Assembly: GCA_035048485.1 (NCBI GenBank)
Contig: CM068588.1
Span: 1,488,001-1,552,000, forward strand
DNA length: 64,000 bases
Direction: 5' to 3'
DNA from: Pteria penguin
Lineage: Eukaryota > Mollusca > Bivalvia > Pterioida > Pteriidae
Of this stretch, positions 1-64,000 are shown piece by piece. The translations under genes and the position numbers were made by a program. The notes under the pieces were generated by a model that made no database searches, was not told where the DNA came from, and worked only from the letters and a program-made list of their open reading frames with translations. Within the stretch, counting starts at the first letter, position 1, and every line of letters starts with the position of its first letter.

Positions 1-340
1 CATATTTGGCATGTGTGTCTCTAATTGCAATACCTTTCCCTTGGTACCAAAGATTTTTATTATGTGATCTTTAGCGTACTTCAGTGTAACTTTTTAACCG
101 TTAGGGCCTTGATATTTGGCATGTGTGTCTGCATGCACAACCATGAAATTATGCCCCAGATCACTGCACCCTTACTGATAGAACTCCCAAAGCGGGGGAC
201 CACAATTCTCTAAATTTGCTTGTTTCATCTAGAGGCTTCATAGAGACGTCACTTGGATTTACTAATAGTACTCAGTATTAGAACGATTTGCTAATTATTG
301 ACCTTGGTGGTTTTAGTTGAACTATATGGCTATTTTTCAG
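1..340. other. Intron upstream of exon 1, with relic repeat
   Basis: This is the 3' part of an intron whose 5' exon is outside the window. The motif 'atatttggcatgtgtgtct' occurs at about 2 and 112. The text around 35-80 ('ttggtaccaaagatttttat') resembles the 146-bp repeat family at 21.9-23.7 kb, so this may be a decayed copy. The polypyrimidine tract and acceptor 'tatttttcag' end at 340. Confidence 0.5.
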
Positions 341-63453
<63,113 letters not shown>

Positions 63454-63507
63454 GTAATGTAATGAATGCTCGGTCAACCAAAATGTATCGACTTCTTATT
63501 TATCTGG

Positions 63508-63768
63508 TTGATTAATTGATTAATTATTGTAGTACGTCATTCCACGATTATTTCTCGTATATGATGATGGCATCTGCCTGATGCATTGCACAGAAATTTT
63601 TACCTTTGCATTGGACCCACCCGAAGCAGTGAGGGATCTTTTATGTGCCACGCCTACAGTGACACGTGACGTGTGTTTTCACAGGACACCTGTGTGCCCA
63701 TGGCTAGAGTTAAACCCAGGACCTCTCGGCCATGAGCTGAGAACCTCATCCACTGAGCCACACCGGCT
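63508..63768 (-). mobile_element. tRNA-derived SINE (family 2), reverse orientation
   Basis: The reverse complement begins 'ccggtgtggctcagtggatg' and carries 'gggtccaatgcaaaggtaaa' and 'tgcatcaggcagatgccatc', so it is homologous to 8606-8872. It lies 55 bp after exon 21. The open frame 63581-63781 is antisense to it. Confidence 0.82.
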
Positions 63769-63805
63769 TAATATGCCGTAAGAAAAGTGTTTGATAAAAG
63801 TTCAG

Positions 63806-64000
63806 TGACAGTTAATGACTAGAGGATGTCTGACATCTCTCACTAGAGTGACAGTTAATGGCTAGAGGATGTCTGACATCTCTCACTAGAGTGACAGTTA
63901 ATGGCTAGAGGATGTCTGACATCTCTCACTAGAGTGACGGTTAATGGCTAGAGGATGTCTGACATCTCTCTCTAGAGTGACAGTTAATGGCTAGAGGATG
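63806..64000. repeat. Minisatellite, 43-bp unit, continues past the window
   Basis: 'agtgacagttaatggctaga' plus 'ggatgtctgacatctctcac' plus 'tag'. There are 4.5 near-identical copies to the window end, so the array is truncated by the window. Confidence 0.95.

Overview
The window lies inside one large animal gene read on the + strand. Its exons encode calcium-dependent secretion activator (CADPS/CAPS, orthologue of C. elegans UNC-31), the priming factor for dense-core vesicle exocytosis. I could place 21 exons with phase-consistent splice junctions between 341 and 63453. Together they give 2490 nt, or 830 codons, with no internal stop. The window also holds one candidate 12-nt microexon. The 5' exons (N-terminal region) and 3' exons (C-terminal MUN region) lie outside the window. 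No second protein-coding gene was found; the long open frames are readings of tandem repeats.

The organism is probably a mollusc, most likely a bivalve. The evidence is the AT-rich long-intron architecture, invertebrate-type CAPS residues, tRNA-derived SINEs ending in 'gcgacgtaaaacaccaatc', and dispersed elements of the 'agctcacctgagcc' and 'taccccccgcaaatgaag' types that I associate with mollusc genomes. The species is not determinable from the sequence alone.

Layout: exons 1-2 (N-terminal region) are followed by a 15.6 kb intron with SINEs, small DNA transposons and minisatellites. Exons 3-6 (17.4-21.4 kb) encode the C2 domain. Exons 6-9 (21.2-28.3 kb) encode the PH domain. Exon 10 is separated from exon 11 by a satellite of about 4.9 kb (74-bp unit, about 66 copies). 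Exons 11-21 (34.5-63.5 kb) encode the CAPS/MUN-type region including the MHD1 segment. The introns hold about 25 separate tandem arrays, about a third of the window by my rough tally.

The most unusual feature is that several arrays are built from exon edges. The 3' ends of exons 5, 6 and 9 (with their donors) and the 5' ends of exons 8 and 15 (with their acceptors) are each copied in tandem into the adjacent intron. The true splice site is therefore one of a row of near-identical sites. In the three cases I translated, using a duplicated site instead of the true one shifts the frame or reads into a stop. Other points of interest are an inverted minisatellite with two orientation switches, two related arrays in opposite orientation 43 kb apart, and several non-autonomous transposons with clear terminal inverted repeats or target duplications.
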